Below, in pieces: positions 16,098 through 24,231 of a stretch of 46,176 nucleotides of DNA (its first letter is position 1; the number at the start of each line of letters is the position of its first letter). The notes beneath the pieces were generated by a model. That model saw only the letters and a program-made list of their open reading frames with translations, did not search any database and was not told where the DNA came from. The stretch spans positions 1 to 46,176 of the forward strand of contig DBTM01000078.1 in the NCBI GenBank assembly GCA_002307055.1, given 5' to 3'. Origin of the DNA: Clostridiales bacterium UBA1316. GTDB taxonomy: Bacteria > Bacillota > Clostridia > Oscillospirales > Oscillospiraceae. The position numbers and the translations under genes are program-made.

Positions 16098-18473
16098 ATG
16101 GATTACAACGAATTACTAAAAACTTCAGAGCGTTGTATTAATGAGGAGCCTGCGGCATGTACAGCCTGGTGCCCGCTTCATGTGGATATTGCGGCGTTCA
16201 TGAATGAGATGGAAAAAGGCGATTTCATCAAGGCTTACAAAGTTTTGGAGAAAAGAATGCCGTTTCCCAGACTCATAGGGATGATCTGCGACCATCCCTG
16301 TGAAACTGTATGCGTGAGAAAAAATGTTGACGGCGCCGTCAGCATTGGGGAATTGGAGAGAGCAGCTGTCCGATATGGATATACGCCGCCAAAAAAAGCC
16401 TTATCAATACAAAAGAATTTTGGAAATGTCGCCGTTGTCGGAGGCGGTGTCAGCGGGATAACAGCCGCCTTTGATCTGAATAAAAAAGGCTTTGCAGTCA
16501 CAGTTTTTGAGCAGACCGAAAGGATAGGCGGCAGCCTGTGGCACTGTGCCGGAGAAGAAATAGATCGGAATATACTGGAAGAGGAACTGAAAACCGTTTA
16601 TAATCTCGGCATTCGGGTCCTGACAGGCCGCCAGATCAGCAGCAACAATTTAGCGCAATTAGTTAATGAATACAGCGCCGTTTATCTCGGAACCGGCGAA
16701 TGGGAGACTCAGCTTCGTATAAATCCCGAGACATTTCAGGTTGAATATTCTTCGATATTTGCCGGCGGGCGGCTTGTGAATAAAAATGATTCTTTAATCC
16801 ATGCGGTCAGTACCGGCAAAAGAACCGCGGCGTCTATTGAAAGATACGTTAAAAAAATCTCCATGAATGCATCCAGAGAAAGAGAAGGCGCCTTCGTCAC
16901 TCCGCTGAACTATGACACGGAGGATGTTAAACCGGCTGCAGGCATCGAAAAAACCTCCCGTTTTTACAGTGAAACCGAGGCGGCCCGCGAGGCGAAAAGG
17001 TGCTTGAAATGTAAATGTGTGCAGTGCTTGAAAGCCTGCAGCCACATGAAGAAATTTAATATTGCCCCCAAAGGCTATATCAAGCAGATCAATATCAATG
17101 AAAATGTGATTATGGGGACACGCTATGCAAATAAAATGATCAATTCGTGTACACTCTGCGGCTTATGCAGGGAGCAGTGCCGATACGGCGTCGATATGAA
17201 GGCTGTTGTCCGGAATACGAGGGAGAGCATGGCCGAAAAAGGCAAAATGCCGCCGTCCGCCCATGATTTTGCGCTGAGAGATATGGAATTCAGCAACAGC
17301 GATAAATTTTTTATGGTCAAGTCACCGCCGCCTATTCCTGCTGAAAAAAGAGCGGATCGGGAGCGGGAATTATTTGCCTACCCCCGCATAACCTATTCAA
17401 AATATGCGCAGTCAGTCTATAATGGGGCTGTGCCCGGCACAGAAAAAGCGGACTATCTTTTTTATCCGGGATGTCAGTTGTCGGCGTCAAGCCCGGCGTA
17501 TGTTGAAAAAGCTTACCTTTATCTGCTCTCCCGGATTAAGGAGGGCGTGGGGATCATGCTCGGCTGCTGCGGTGCCCCCGCCGACTGGGCCGGCCGGCAG
17601 GATTTGATGAAAGAAAGTGCCGCGAGACTGAAGAACGCCTGGGCCGAGGCTGGAAAGCCGACCTTTATTTTAGCCTGCTCCAGCTGTTATCAGATTTTTG
17701 AAAAATATTTGCCCGATGTACCTGTTGTCTCCCTCTGGGAAATTATCTTGAGATACGGTCTGCCGGAAGACGCCGTCAAGGGCTGCGGCCGGACGTTAAG
17801 CATCCACGACGCCTGTTCGACAAGGCGTAACGGAACCATTCAGGACTGTGTCCGACGCATCTCATCCGAGCTGGATTATACGATTGCGGAGCTCAAGTAC
17901 TCAAAAGATACGACGAAATGCTGCGGGTACGGCGGCCTGGTGTATTACGCCAACCGGGAACAGGCCAAAGACTTTGTACAGGACCGGGTCAGCGAAAGCC
18001 CGAACGATTTGCTTGTATACTGTGCGATGTGCAAGGACCTGTTTGTTGACGGCGGGAAACGCACCTATCATATCCTTGATTTGCTTTTCGGCGAAGACCT
18101 CGAAGACCTCGGACTTCAAAAAATGCCGAACCTCTCGCAGAGGCATATGAACAGAACCAATTTAAAAAACAAGCTCCTGAAAGAGCTGTGGAACGAGGCA
18201 CCCGAAATGGAGCTTGAGGAAAAAAACAAGCTCATTATTCCCCAGGACGTGCGGGCTGTCATGGAAGAGCGGTATATCCTTCTTGAAGACATCGAGAAAG
18301 TTGTGGAATATTCCATGTCTTCCGGCGCTCGCTTCCTGAATCAGAAGAATTCGAGCTTCTTGGCAAGTCTGCGCATCGTTAATGTGACATACTGGGTTTG
18401 TTATGAGGAAAAAGAGGACGGCGTTCACATAAGCCGCGTGTACAGCCACAGAATGGAAGTAGTGGAGGAATAG
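16098..18473 (+). CDS. Fused flavoprotein / dicluster ferredoxin / CCG-domain oxidoreductase (DVU_1558-like)
   Basis: A 791-aa multidomain redox protein. Residues 1-100 resemble the Fe-S N-terminus of GltD (C13, C21, C25, then C64, C68, C72). An FAD/NAD(P) fold begins VAVVGGGVSGITAAF at about 111. A dicluster ferredoxin follows (CLKCKCVQC and CTLCGLCREQC). The C-terminal third carries two CCG domains as in HdrB (YPGCQL with GCCGAPADW; HDACSTRR with CCGYGGLVY), which bind non-cubane iron-sulfur clusters. This architecture suggests a hub between NAD(P)H, ferredoxin and a thiol or low-potential partner, serving the aldehyde oxidoreductase. ATG 16098 is preferred because CAGGAG lies 5 nt upstream; an in-frame ATG at 16080 lies inside the hairpin. 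It ends in TAG, right before copy B of the structured leader. Confidence 0.85.
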   Translation: MDYNELLKTSERCINEEPAACTAWCPLHVDIAAFMNEMEKGDFIKAYKVLEKRMPFPRLIGMICDHPCETVCVRKNVDGAVSIGELERAAVRYGYTPPKKALSIQKNFGNVAVVGGGVSGITAAFDLNKKGFAVTVFEQTERIGGSLWHCAGEEIDRNILEEELKTVYNLGIRVLTGRQISSNNLAQLVNEYSAVYLGTGEWETQLRINPETFQVEYSSIFAGGRLVNKNDSLIHAVSTGKRTAASIERYVKKISMNASREREGAFVTPLNYDTEDVKPAAGIEKTSRFYSETEAAREAKRCLKCKCVQCLKACSHMKKFNIAPKGYIKQININENVIMGTRYANKMINSCTLCGLCREQCRYGVDMKAVVRNTRESMAEKGKMPPSAHDFALRDMEFSNSDKFFMVKSPPPIPAEKRADRERELFAYPRITYSKYAQSVYNGAVPGTEKADYLFYPGCQLSASSPAYVEKAYLYLLSRIKEGVGIMLGCCGAPADWAGRQDLMKESAARLKNAWAEAGKPTFILACSSCYQIFEKYLPDVPVVSLWEIILRYGLPEDAVKGCGRTLSIHDACSTRRNGTIQDCVRRISSELDYTIAELKYSKDTTKCCGYGGLVYYANREQAKDFVQDRVSESPNDLLVYCAMCKDLFVDGGKRTYHILDLLFGEDLEDLGLQKMPNLSQRHMNRTNLKNKLLKELWNEAPEMELEEKNKLIIPQDVRAVMEERYILLEDIEKVVEYSMSSGARFLNQKNSSFLASLRIVNVTYWVCYEEKEDGVHISRVYSHRMEVVEE

Positions 18474-18585
18474 AGTTTGAAAGATGAATCTTTCAAACTT
18501 GGTTTTGCTCCTTTCGGGCCTGCCGGCCCGAAGTCCGGCATACCCGGATACAGCGCAATTCCCCGTGAAAGGAATGGTCATAACG
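18474..18585 (+). promoter_or_regulatory. Structured mRNA leader with Shine-Dalgarno inside the last hairpin (copy B)
   Basis: It starts one base after the TAG stop of the preceding gene. Stems are AGTTTGAAAGA/TCTTTCAAACT (loop TGAA), TTCGGGCC/GGCCCGAA (loop TGCC), TCCGG/CCGGA and ATTCC/GGAAT, the last holding AAAGGA. It aligns almost base for base with the element at 4574-4464 on the other strand. In the second stem this copy has 8 bp where copy A has 5, and the third stem has shifted by a base yet still pairs, so structure is kept where sequence changes. The open frame running through it is an artefact; the real gene starts at 18586. Confidence 0.6.
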
Positions 18586-18792
18586 ATGAAGGAAGAACAT
18601 GGGCAGGACATGCCCTGGATTTGTGATCAGTGCAAAAAAGAACTGGTTCTCCGTAAAGTGAAGGTCCGTTACCTGGGCGGGAATTTTGAGGTCGAGCTGA
18701 TGCAGTGTCCCAAGTGCCGACATGTGCTGATCGGTGAAGACCTGGCTTTGGGCAAGATGCTGGAGGTCGAACAAACACTGGAGGATAAGTAA
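18586..18792 (+). CDS. Small CxxC redox/zinc protein (DVU_1557-like)
   Basis: A 68-aa soluble protein with two CxxC pairs (C13/C16 in CDQC and C41/C44 in CPKC), a layout that would bind zinc or iron as in rubredoxin-like or zinc-ribbon folds. It matches the small redox protein that accompanies Mop-type aldehyde oxidoreductases in the DVU_1555-1559 gene set. The start at 18586 is 12 nt after AAAGGA in the structured leader; earlier in-frame starts lie inside that leader. Its stop overlaps the next start by one base. Its precise function is unknown. Confidence 0.78.
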   Translation: MKEEHGQDMPWICDQCKKELVLRKVKVRYLGGNFEVELMQCPKCRHVLIGEDLALGKMLEVEQTLEDK

Positions 18793-19538
18793 TGCGTGAC
18801 GAGCAGCCCGTCAATCTGTATGAGAGCGGTAAAATGGCGGAAATAACTGGCGAAACGCTGAGGCCGGGGGGCTTCAGCCTGACCGATATTGGCGTTCAAT
18901 ATTGTCTCCTGTCTCCCGGAGATACCGTTCTCGATCTTGGCTGCGGCCTCGGGGCTACCGTGAATTATCTCTATCATAAATACAACATTTCAGCTTTTGG
19001 AATTGATCCTTCGGAAAAAATGATAGCAGCCGCCAAACATAAATACGAATATGCCGACTTTTTTCTGGGCTATGGAGAACAGCTGCCTTTTGACAACGGC
19101 AGCTTTGACGGTGTTTTTGCCGAATGCACTTTATCGCTGATGGAAAATCTGGACAGCGTTATACAGCAGGTCTTCAGGGTGCTGAAGGAGAACGGATGGT
19201 TTATCATCAGCGATATCTATGCAAGGAATCCCAAAGCGGCAGCCGAGCTTCACAAATATCCGGCGGATAACTGCATCAGGGGAATGCATCACCTTAAACA
19301 GCTCAGAGGCAGTTTGGTAAGGGCAGGCTTTTCTGTCGTTCATACGGCGGATTTCAGCCAGTACCTGAAAGAACTGATTGTCAATATCACCTTCTCCTCC
19401 GACACTCCGTGTGAATTCTGGAACACGGCGGACGGCAGCTGCACCGGCGGAGACGATTATTATCAAGCGATAAAGCGATGTAAGCCGGGTTATTTTTTGA
19501 TGATTGCGAAAAAGAAAGGTGACGCTTATGGCCGATGA
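18792..19538 (+). CDS. Class I SAM-dependent methyltransferase (DVU_1556-like)
   Basis: A 248-aa protein with a Rossmann-type methyltransferase core. Motif I is VLDLGCGLGATVNYL, motif II ends in GIDPSEKMI, LPFDNGSFDGVF is the post-motif segment, and RVLKENGWFIISD follows. Its substrate is unknown. It is a fixed partner of the aldehyde oxidoreductase/dicluster oxidoreductase pair, which suggests a role in building or modifying a cofactor or in the same substrate pathway. The start ATG overlaps the stop of the CxxC gene, and the end overlaps the next gene by 11 nt. Confidence 0.82.
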   Translation: MRDEQPVNLYESGKMAEITGETLRPGGFSLTDIGVQYCLLSPGDTVLDLGCGLGATVNYLYHKYNISAFGIDPSEKMIAAAKHKYEYADFFLGYGEQLPFDNGSFDGVFAECTLSLMENLDSVIQQVFRVLKENGWFIISDIYARNPKAAAELHKYPADNCIRGMHHLKQLRGSLVRAGFSVVHTADFSQYLKELIVNITFSSDTPCEFWNTADGSCTGGDDYYQAIKRCKPGYFLMIAKKKGDAYGR

Positions 19539-19986
19539 AACCGGATTTGTGATGTTTAAGCTCACGGCTTCCGGGTACTGCTGCTCTCAGGTCATGATGA
19601 AGATGGCCTTGGATGCGGAGGAAAAAGAGAATAAGGATCTGATGCGGGCTGTGAGCGGCCTTTGCCTTGGCGCCGGCAGCTATCAAAGGACATGCGGTGC
19701 CCTCACCGGCGGTATCGCCATATTGGGGCTCTATGCGGGCAAAGGCTATGACGTCGAATATCCCAAGCCGTGCTACTCCAAAATGGCTGATGAGTATACC
19801 GATTGGTTTGCCGCCGAGCTGGGCAGCACCGAATGTAAGGACATCATCGGCGTTTGCAGCGTCACCGACTATCAGACAAATCAGAGCTACCGGCTTAAAT
19901 GCGGAGATGTCCTGGTGAAGGGGTATCGGAAGATCCAGGAAATACTGCAGGAGCATGAATTCGAATTCGGAACCAGGGATGAGTGA
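19528..19986 (+). CDS. C_GCAxxG_C_C family protein (DVU_1555-like)
   Basis: A 152-aa protein with the family's spaced cysteines: YCCSQ near residue 18, the CGAL element that stands for GCAxxG near 58, and further single Cys residues (KPCYSK, TECKD, VCSV, KCGD). The family is thought to bind a metal or an Fe-S centre and often lies beside redox enzymes; no activity is established. ATG 19528 is chosen because AGGTGA lies 5 nt upstream; the frame also has an ATG at 19504. It is the last gene of the aldehyde oxidoreductase block, 81 nt before hypB. Confidence 0.8.
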   Translation: MADETGFVMFKLTASGYCCSQVMMKMALDAEEKENKDLMRAVSGLCLGAGSYQRTCGALTGGIAILGLYAGKGYDVEYPKPCYSKMADEYTDWFAAELGSTECKDIIGVCSVTDYQTNQSYRLKCGDVLVKGYRKIQEILQEHEFEFGTRDE

Positions 19987-20024
19987 ACCAGCTTTTCGAA
20001 GGTGCGTCACGGCCCAACCCATTC

Positions 20025-20046
20025 CCGAGCGGGCTGAAACGCTCGG
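20025..20046 (+). other. Short hairpin in the hypB leader
   Basis: CCGAGCG pairs with CGCTCGG across an 8-nt loop, 21 nt before the hypB start, followed by AAAATTT. It is too short and lacks a good T-run to be called a terminator; it may simply separate the two operon segments. Confidence 0.3.
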
Positions 20047-20067
20047 AAAATTTAAAGGCGGATAACG

Positions 20068-20733
20068 ATGAGCGAGATAAAAATAGTCACGAATATCCTT
20101 AAGGCAAACGACGAGCTGACTGCGCTGAACAGAAAGAAGCTCGATGAAAAAGGCATTTATGTCATAAATCTGATGAGCTCTCCCGGCTCAGGAAAAACCT
20201 CCATCCTGGAACGCATTATTTCAAAGCTCAAAGATGACCTTAAAATTGCCGTCATCGAGGGAGACCTCTACACGACGATGGATGCCCGGAGGATCGAAAC
20301 AGCGGGTGTGCCGGTCGTTCAGATCAATACAGGCGGAGCCTGCCATCTCGACGCCTGTATGATCAGAGACGCTCTTGATCATCTCGAGCTTGACGGTCTT
20401 CATTTGCTTGTTATCGAGAATGTCGGCAACCTCGTATGCCCGGCGGAATTTGAAATCGGCGAAGATATCAAAATAACCGTCCTGAGTACGACGGAAGGAA
20501 ATGACAAGCCTTTCAAATATCCGCTGGCTTTCGAAAAATCAGGCGCCGTGATCCTGAATAAGATTGATCTCCTGCCGTACACGAATTTCGACAAGCCGGA
20601 ATTTTACAGCAACGTCCGGACGATCAATGATGATACCGTCTTTTTCGAAACCTCCTGTACAAAGGATCTGGGGCTTGACGAATTATGCGTGTGGATCAGA
20701 AATAGAGTCAGAGAGAAACAGCGTATAAATTAA
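20068..20733 (+). CDS. hypB: Hydrogenase nickel incorporation GTPase HypB
   Basis: A 221-aa GTPase that, with HypA, delivers nickel to the [NiFe] hydrogenase large subunit. P-loop MSSPGSGKTS is at about residues 35-44. The metal-site segment GGACHLDA and the family block ENVGNLVCPAEFEIGED are present, as is NKIDLL for guanine recognition. The N-terminal CxxCGC and His-rich stretches of some HypB proteins are absent, so it should lack nickel storage. It leads hypF and hypE on the plus strand, facing the hydrogenase operon on the other strand. Confidence 0.95.
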   Translation: MSEIKIVTNILKANDELTALNRKKLDEKGIYVINLMSSPGSGKTSILERIISKLKDDLKIAVIEGDLYTTMDARRIETAGVPVVQINTGGACHLDACMIRDALDHLELDGLHLLVIENVGNLVCPAEFEIGEDIKITVLSTTEGNDKPFKYPLAFEKSGAVILNKIDLLPYTNFDKPEFYSNVRTINDDTVFFETSCTKDLGLDELCVWIRNRVREKQRIN

Positions 20734-20770
20734 CGTGGGATTTGTTTTTTAGCCGGAGAAGGAAAAAGGA

Positions 20771-23101
20771 ATGGTGACGTTGTTGGACAAGCGGTCGCGG
20801 TCTGTAATAGATATCAACGGCATCGTGCAAGGTGTCGGTTTCAGACCGTTTGTATATAATCTCGCCCGCTCCTGCCGGATTAGCGGCTGGGTGAACAATT
20901 CTCCCGGCGGGGTCCATGTTGACGCCGAGGGCGCTGAGGAGAACCTCGCGTCCTTTATCAGCCGTCTGAAGGAAGAGGCCCCTCCTCTGGCCTATATCGA
21001 TACCTTTCATGCCGTGCGCGCGGAGCCTGTCGGCTACGCGGATTTCAGAATCAGGGAGAGTAGCACTCAGAGCGCTCACGAGGCGTTCATTTCAAGCGAT
21101 GTCTCTGTTTGCCCCGACTGCCTGCGGGAGATGAACGACCCCGGCAACAGGCGGTATGGATACCCGTTCATCAACTGCACGAATTGCGGGCCCAGGTTCA
21201 CTATTACGACAGGTATACCGTACGACAGGATCAACACAACCATGAACGCCTTCCCTATGTGCGAGGAATGCGCGGAGGAATATCACAACCCGGCCGACAG
21301 GCGATTCCATGCCCAACCGGTGGCGTGCGGCAAGTGCGGCCCGTCCCTGGCTCTGCTGGATGATGCCGGAAACCGGATCGCTGTGGGCAGCGAGATTGAA
21401 AAAACCATCGAATTGCTAACGTTGGGCAAGATCATCGCGGTCAAGGGCCTGGGCGGCTATCACCTGGCCTGCGACGCTAAAAACAGTGCCGCCGTCCGGG
21501 TGCTCCGGGAGAGGAAAAGCAGAGACGGGAAACCCTTTGCCTTGATGGCAAGAAACATCGGCACAGTTCTTAAGTATTGTTTTGTCAGCAAAGAAGAATC
21601 TGAAATCCTTCAGGATAACAGAAAACCGATCGTTCTGCTGGACAGGAAGCATGAATCGGGCCTGCCCTCCGACGATATTTCTCAGGATAACAATAAAATC
21701 GGGGTCATGCTGCCGTATACCCCCCTGCATCACCTGCTGTTCACAGGCGGCCTCGACCTGCTCGTCATGACAAGCGGGAATATGTCGGGCGTACCCATCT
21801 ATTATAAAGATCGCGAGGCGTTTTGCGGGCTTGGCAAGATCACCGATTATTTTCTGACGCATAACCGGGAAATTTATATCAGGACGGACGACTCCGTCAC
21901 TTCCGTATACCGCGGCAAAGAATATATCATCAGGCGTTCGAGAGGTTATGTGCCGTTTCCCCTGGATATTTCATCGCTTTATCGGGAGGTGAAATACTCC
22001 TCAGGCCGGGTTCCAGCCGTGCTTGCCTGCGGGGGTGAGCTCAAGAACACCTTCTGCCTGACGAAAGGCGGGAGTGCGTTTATCAGCCATCATATCGGTG
22101 ATCTGGAAAATGTGGAAACCCTGATGTCCTATGAAAGCGGTATTGAGCATTTTGAAAATATATTCATGATAGCTCCGGAGGTCGTTGCCTTTGACAAGCA
22201 TCCGGGGTATCTCTCCACGCAGTATGCCGAGCAGCTTCACGGGGTCAAAAAAATCCCTGTCCAGCATCACCATGCCCACATCGCCTCGTGTATGGCTGAA
22301 AACGGCGTCACCGGAAAGGTCATCGGCATCGCGTTTGACGGAACAGGATACGGTGACGACGGCCGGATCTGGGGCGGTGAGTTCTTCGTCGGAGATTATA
22401 TGAATTTTGAAAGGCTGGCGCATTTTGAGTATGTCCCGCTGCCGGGCGGGGATACCGGTATCCGGGAGCCCTGGCGGATGGCCTTGAGTTATCTAGTCCG
22501 GACATACGGCGTATCGTCTGTTCCGGCTGAGCTGCCATTTCTCAGTCAAATCGATCCATATAAAGTAAGCGTTGTCACGCAGCAGATCGTCAAACAGATT
22601 AACGCCCCGCTGACCAGCAGCGCCGGTCGGCTGTTCGATGGGGTTTCCGCCCTGATCGGTCTGTGCAATGTCATCGACTATGAGGGGCAGGCCGCGATCC
22701 GCCTCGAGAAAATAGCTGATTCTAAGGAAGAATATTTATATCTCTATGAAATTATCCGGGAGAAACCCGGTTACAAGATCGACGTCAGTCAAATGATTGC
22801 CGCCATCACCGAGGAGGTGCTGAGCGGCCGGGATGCGCCGCGTATCGCGGGGGCGTTCCACAGAACCGTCGCCGATATCACACGGAATATCTGTATGCTG
22901 CTCCGGGAAGAAACCGGGATAAACCAGGCTGTCCTGAGCGGCGGAGTCTTTCAGAACAGGCTTCTTTTAGAGCTTGTTCTGACGGCTTTGGAAAAAGCCG
23001 GATTTCACGTCTATATCCACAGCAAGGTACCGACAAACGACGGCGGCATATCATTTGGTCAGGCCGCCATCGCTCTGAGAAAATCTGCGGAAATGGGATG
23101 A
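20771..23101 (+). CDS. hypF: Carbamoyltransferase HypF
   Basis: A 776-aa enzyme that turns carbamoyl phosphate into the thiocarbamate on HypE, the precursor of hydrogenase cyanide ligands. Domains in order are acylphosphatase (GIVQGVGFRPFVYNLA, about 15-30), two zinc fingers (CPDC ... CTNC, CEEC ... CGKC, about 115-195), a YrdC-like domain, and a Kae1-like domain with HHHAHIASCMAENG and LSGGVFQNRLLLE. The length is normal for the family. The start is not sharply defined: ATG 20771 directly follows AAAGGA, with GGAG further upstream. Confidence 0.95.
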   Translation: MVTLLDKRSRSVIDINGIVQGVGFRPFVYNLARSCRISGWVNNSPGGVHVDAEGAEENLASFISRLKEEAPPLAYIDTFHAVRAEPVGYADFRIRESSTQSAHEAFISSDVSVCPDCLREMNDPGNRRYGYPFINCTNCGPRFTITTGIPYDRINTTMNAFPMCEECAEEYHNPADRRFHAQPVACGKCGPSLALLDDAGNRIAVGSEIEKTIELLTLGKIIAVKGLGGYHLACDAKNSAAVRVLRERKSRDGKPFALMARNIGTVLKYCFVSKEESEILQDNRKPIVLLDRKHESGLPSDDISQDNNKIGVMLPYTPLHHLLFTGGLDLLVMTSGNMSGVPIYYKDREAFCGLGKITDYFLTHNREIYIRTDDSVTSVYRGKEYIIRRSRGYVPFPLDISSLYREVKYSSGRVPAVLACGGELKNTFCLTKGGSAFISHHIGDLENVETLMSYESGIEHFENIFMIAPEVVAFDKHPGYLSTQYAEQLHGVKKIPVQHHHAHIASCMAENGVTGKVIGIAFDGTGYGDDGRIWGGEFFVGDYMNFERLAHFEYVPLPGGDTGIREPWRMALSYLVRTYGVSSVPAELPFLSQIDPYKVSVVTQQIVKQINAPLTSSAGRLFDGVSALIGLCNVIDYEGQAAIRLEKIADSKEEYLYLYEIIREKPGYKIDVSQMIAAITEEVLSGRDAPRIAGAFHRTVADITRNICMLLREETGINQAVLSGGVFQNRLLLELVLTALEKAGFHVYIHSKVPTNDGGISFGQAAIALRKSAEMG

Positions 23102-23111
23102 GACAAGCTTT

Positions 23112-24122
23112 ATGAACGATATAATTACACTGGCCTGCGGAAGCGGCGGTAAGCTGACGCACCAGCTTATCACCGATGTTTTCTATAAACATTTCAGCAA
23201 CGACACGCTGCTGGAAGGCGGCGATTCGGCTGTTTTTGCCGTTAATAACGGGCGTATGGCATTCACAACGGATTCCTATGTGATCAGTCCCCTGTTTTTT
23301 AAAGGCGGTAATATCGGCAGGCTCGCTGTCTGCGGGACGGTCAACGACCTGGCCGTCAGCGGCGCCTGCCCCCGATACATCAGCTGCGGCTTTATTATCG
23401 AGGAGGGCTTCAGCATCCGGGAGCTTGAAGCTATTGTTGAAGCTATGGCATCAGCGGCTGATGAAGCCGGTGTCAGCATCGTCACAGGCGACACAAAGGT
23501 CGTCCAAAAGGGCTGTGCCGACAAAATCTTCATCAACACCTCCGGTATCGGCTTTATCCCCGAAAACGTGATGCTTTCACCAAAGAATATCCGGGAAGGG
23601 GATAAAGTCATACTCTCCGGAACCATGGGGGACCATGGTACGGCGATTCTTCTGGAGCGGGAGAATCTGAAGGTCCAAAGTCCTATCGCCAGTGACTGTG
23701 CTCCGCTCTATTCGCTGCTCGGCCCTGTTATACGGGAATTTCCCGGGGCTGTCCGGGTCATGCGTGATCCGACACGGGGCGGCGTCGCGACGGCGCTGAA
23801 CGAGCTCATCTCTGGCAGCAGCTTCAGCATAAAGCTGGACGAAAATACTCTCCCCGTGAAGGATGCAGTGAAGGGCATCTGTGAATTGCTGGGTATGGAC
23901 CCGCTGTATTTGGCGAACGAGGGGAAAGTTATCATCATTGCCGACGGTACGCAGGCAGACGGTGTTGCTGCGGCATTGAGAGAACACAAATACGGGAAAG
24001 ACGCCTCGATCATCGGAACGGTCACCGGCAGTTCACCGGGCAAGGTTTTTTTGAGCACGCTTGCCGGCGGCAACCGCAGGATCGGTATGCTGTCAGGAGA
24101 TCAGCTGCCCAGAATATGCTAG
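23112..24122 (+). CDS. hypE: Hydrogenase maturation dehydratase HypE
   Basis: A 336-aa enzyme of the PurM/ThiL fold that dehydrates the thiocarbamoyl group on its C-terminal cysteine to thiocyanate for transfer to HypC-HypD. It ends in PRIC, the essential terminal Cys of the family. Other marks are GGDSAVF, TGDTKVV and MRDPTRGGVATALNE. It starts 10 nt after hypF and ends in TAG. Confidence 0.95.
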   Translation: MNDIITLACGSGGKLTHQLITDVFYKHFSNDTLLEGGDSAVFAVNNGRMAFTTDSYVISPLFFKGGNIGRLAVCGTVNDLAVSGACPRYISCGFIIEEGFSIRELEAIVEAMASAADEAGVSIVTGDTKVVQKGCADKIFINTSGIGFIPENVMLSPKNIREGDKVILSGTMGDHGTAILLERENLKVQSPIASDCAPLYSLLGPVIREFPGAVRVMRDPTRGGVATALNELISGSSFSIKLDENTLPVKDAVKGICELLGMDPLYLANEGKVIIIADGTQADGVAAALREHKYGKDASIIGTVTGSSPGKVFLSTLAGGNRRIGMLSGDQLPRIC

Positions 24123-24133
24123 ATTCTAAAAAC

Positions 24134-24167
24134 AAGACGCCGCAGTGATAAACTACTGCGGCATCTT
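24134..24167. terminator. Hairpin between convergent operons
   Basis: AAGACGCCGCAGT pairs with ACTGCGGCATCTT (13 bp, one mismatch, 8-nt loop), 11 nt after hypE and before the converging minus-strand operon. There is no clear T-run on either side, so termination may be weak or factor-assisted. Confidence 0.5.
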
Positions 24168-24231
24168 GCACGGGAAAAAGAGGCGGACTGCGGACAGTTC
24201 AGCGGGAAGCAAACAATTTAAGGAGCGGAAA

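Noticed and set aside
18484..18585. N-terminal extension of the CxxC protein
   Set aside because: The codons fall in the structured leader that also occurs upstream of an unrelated gene; the residues are hydrophobic by chance and not a family feature.
20745..20775. Third copy of the structured leader before hypF
   Set aside because: Only the last few bases (AAAGGAATGGT) are shared; the hairpins are absent.
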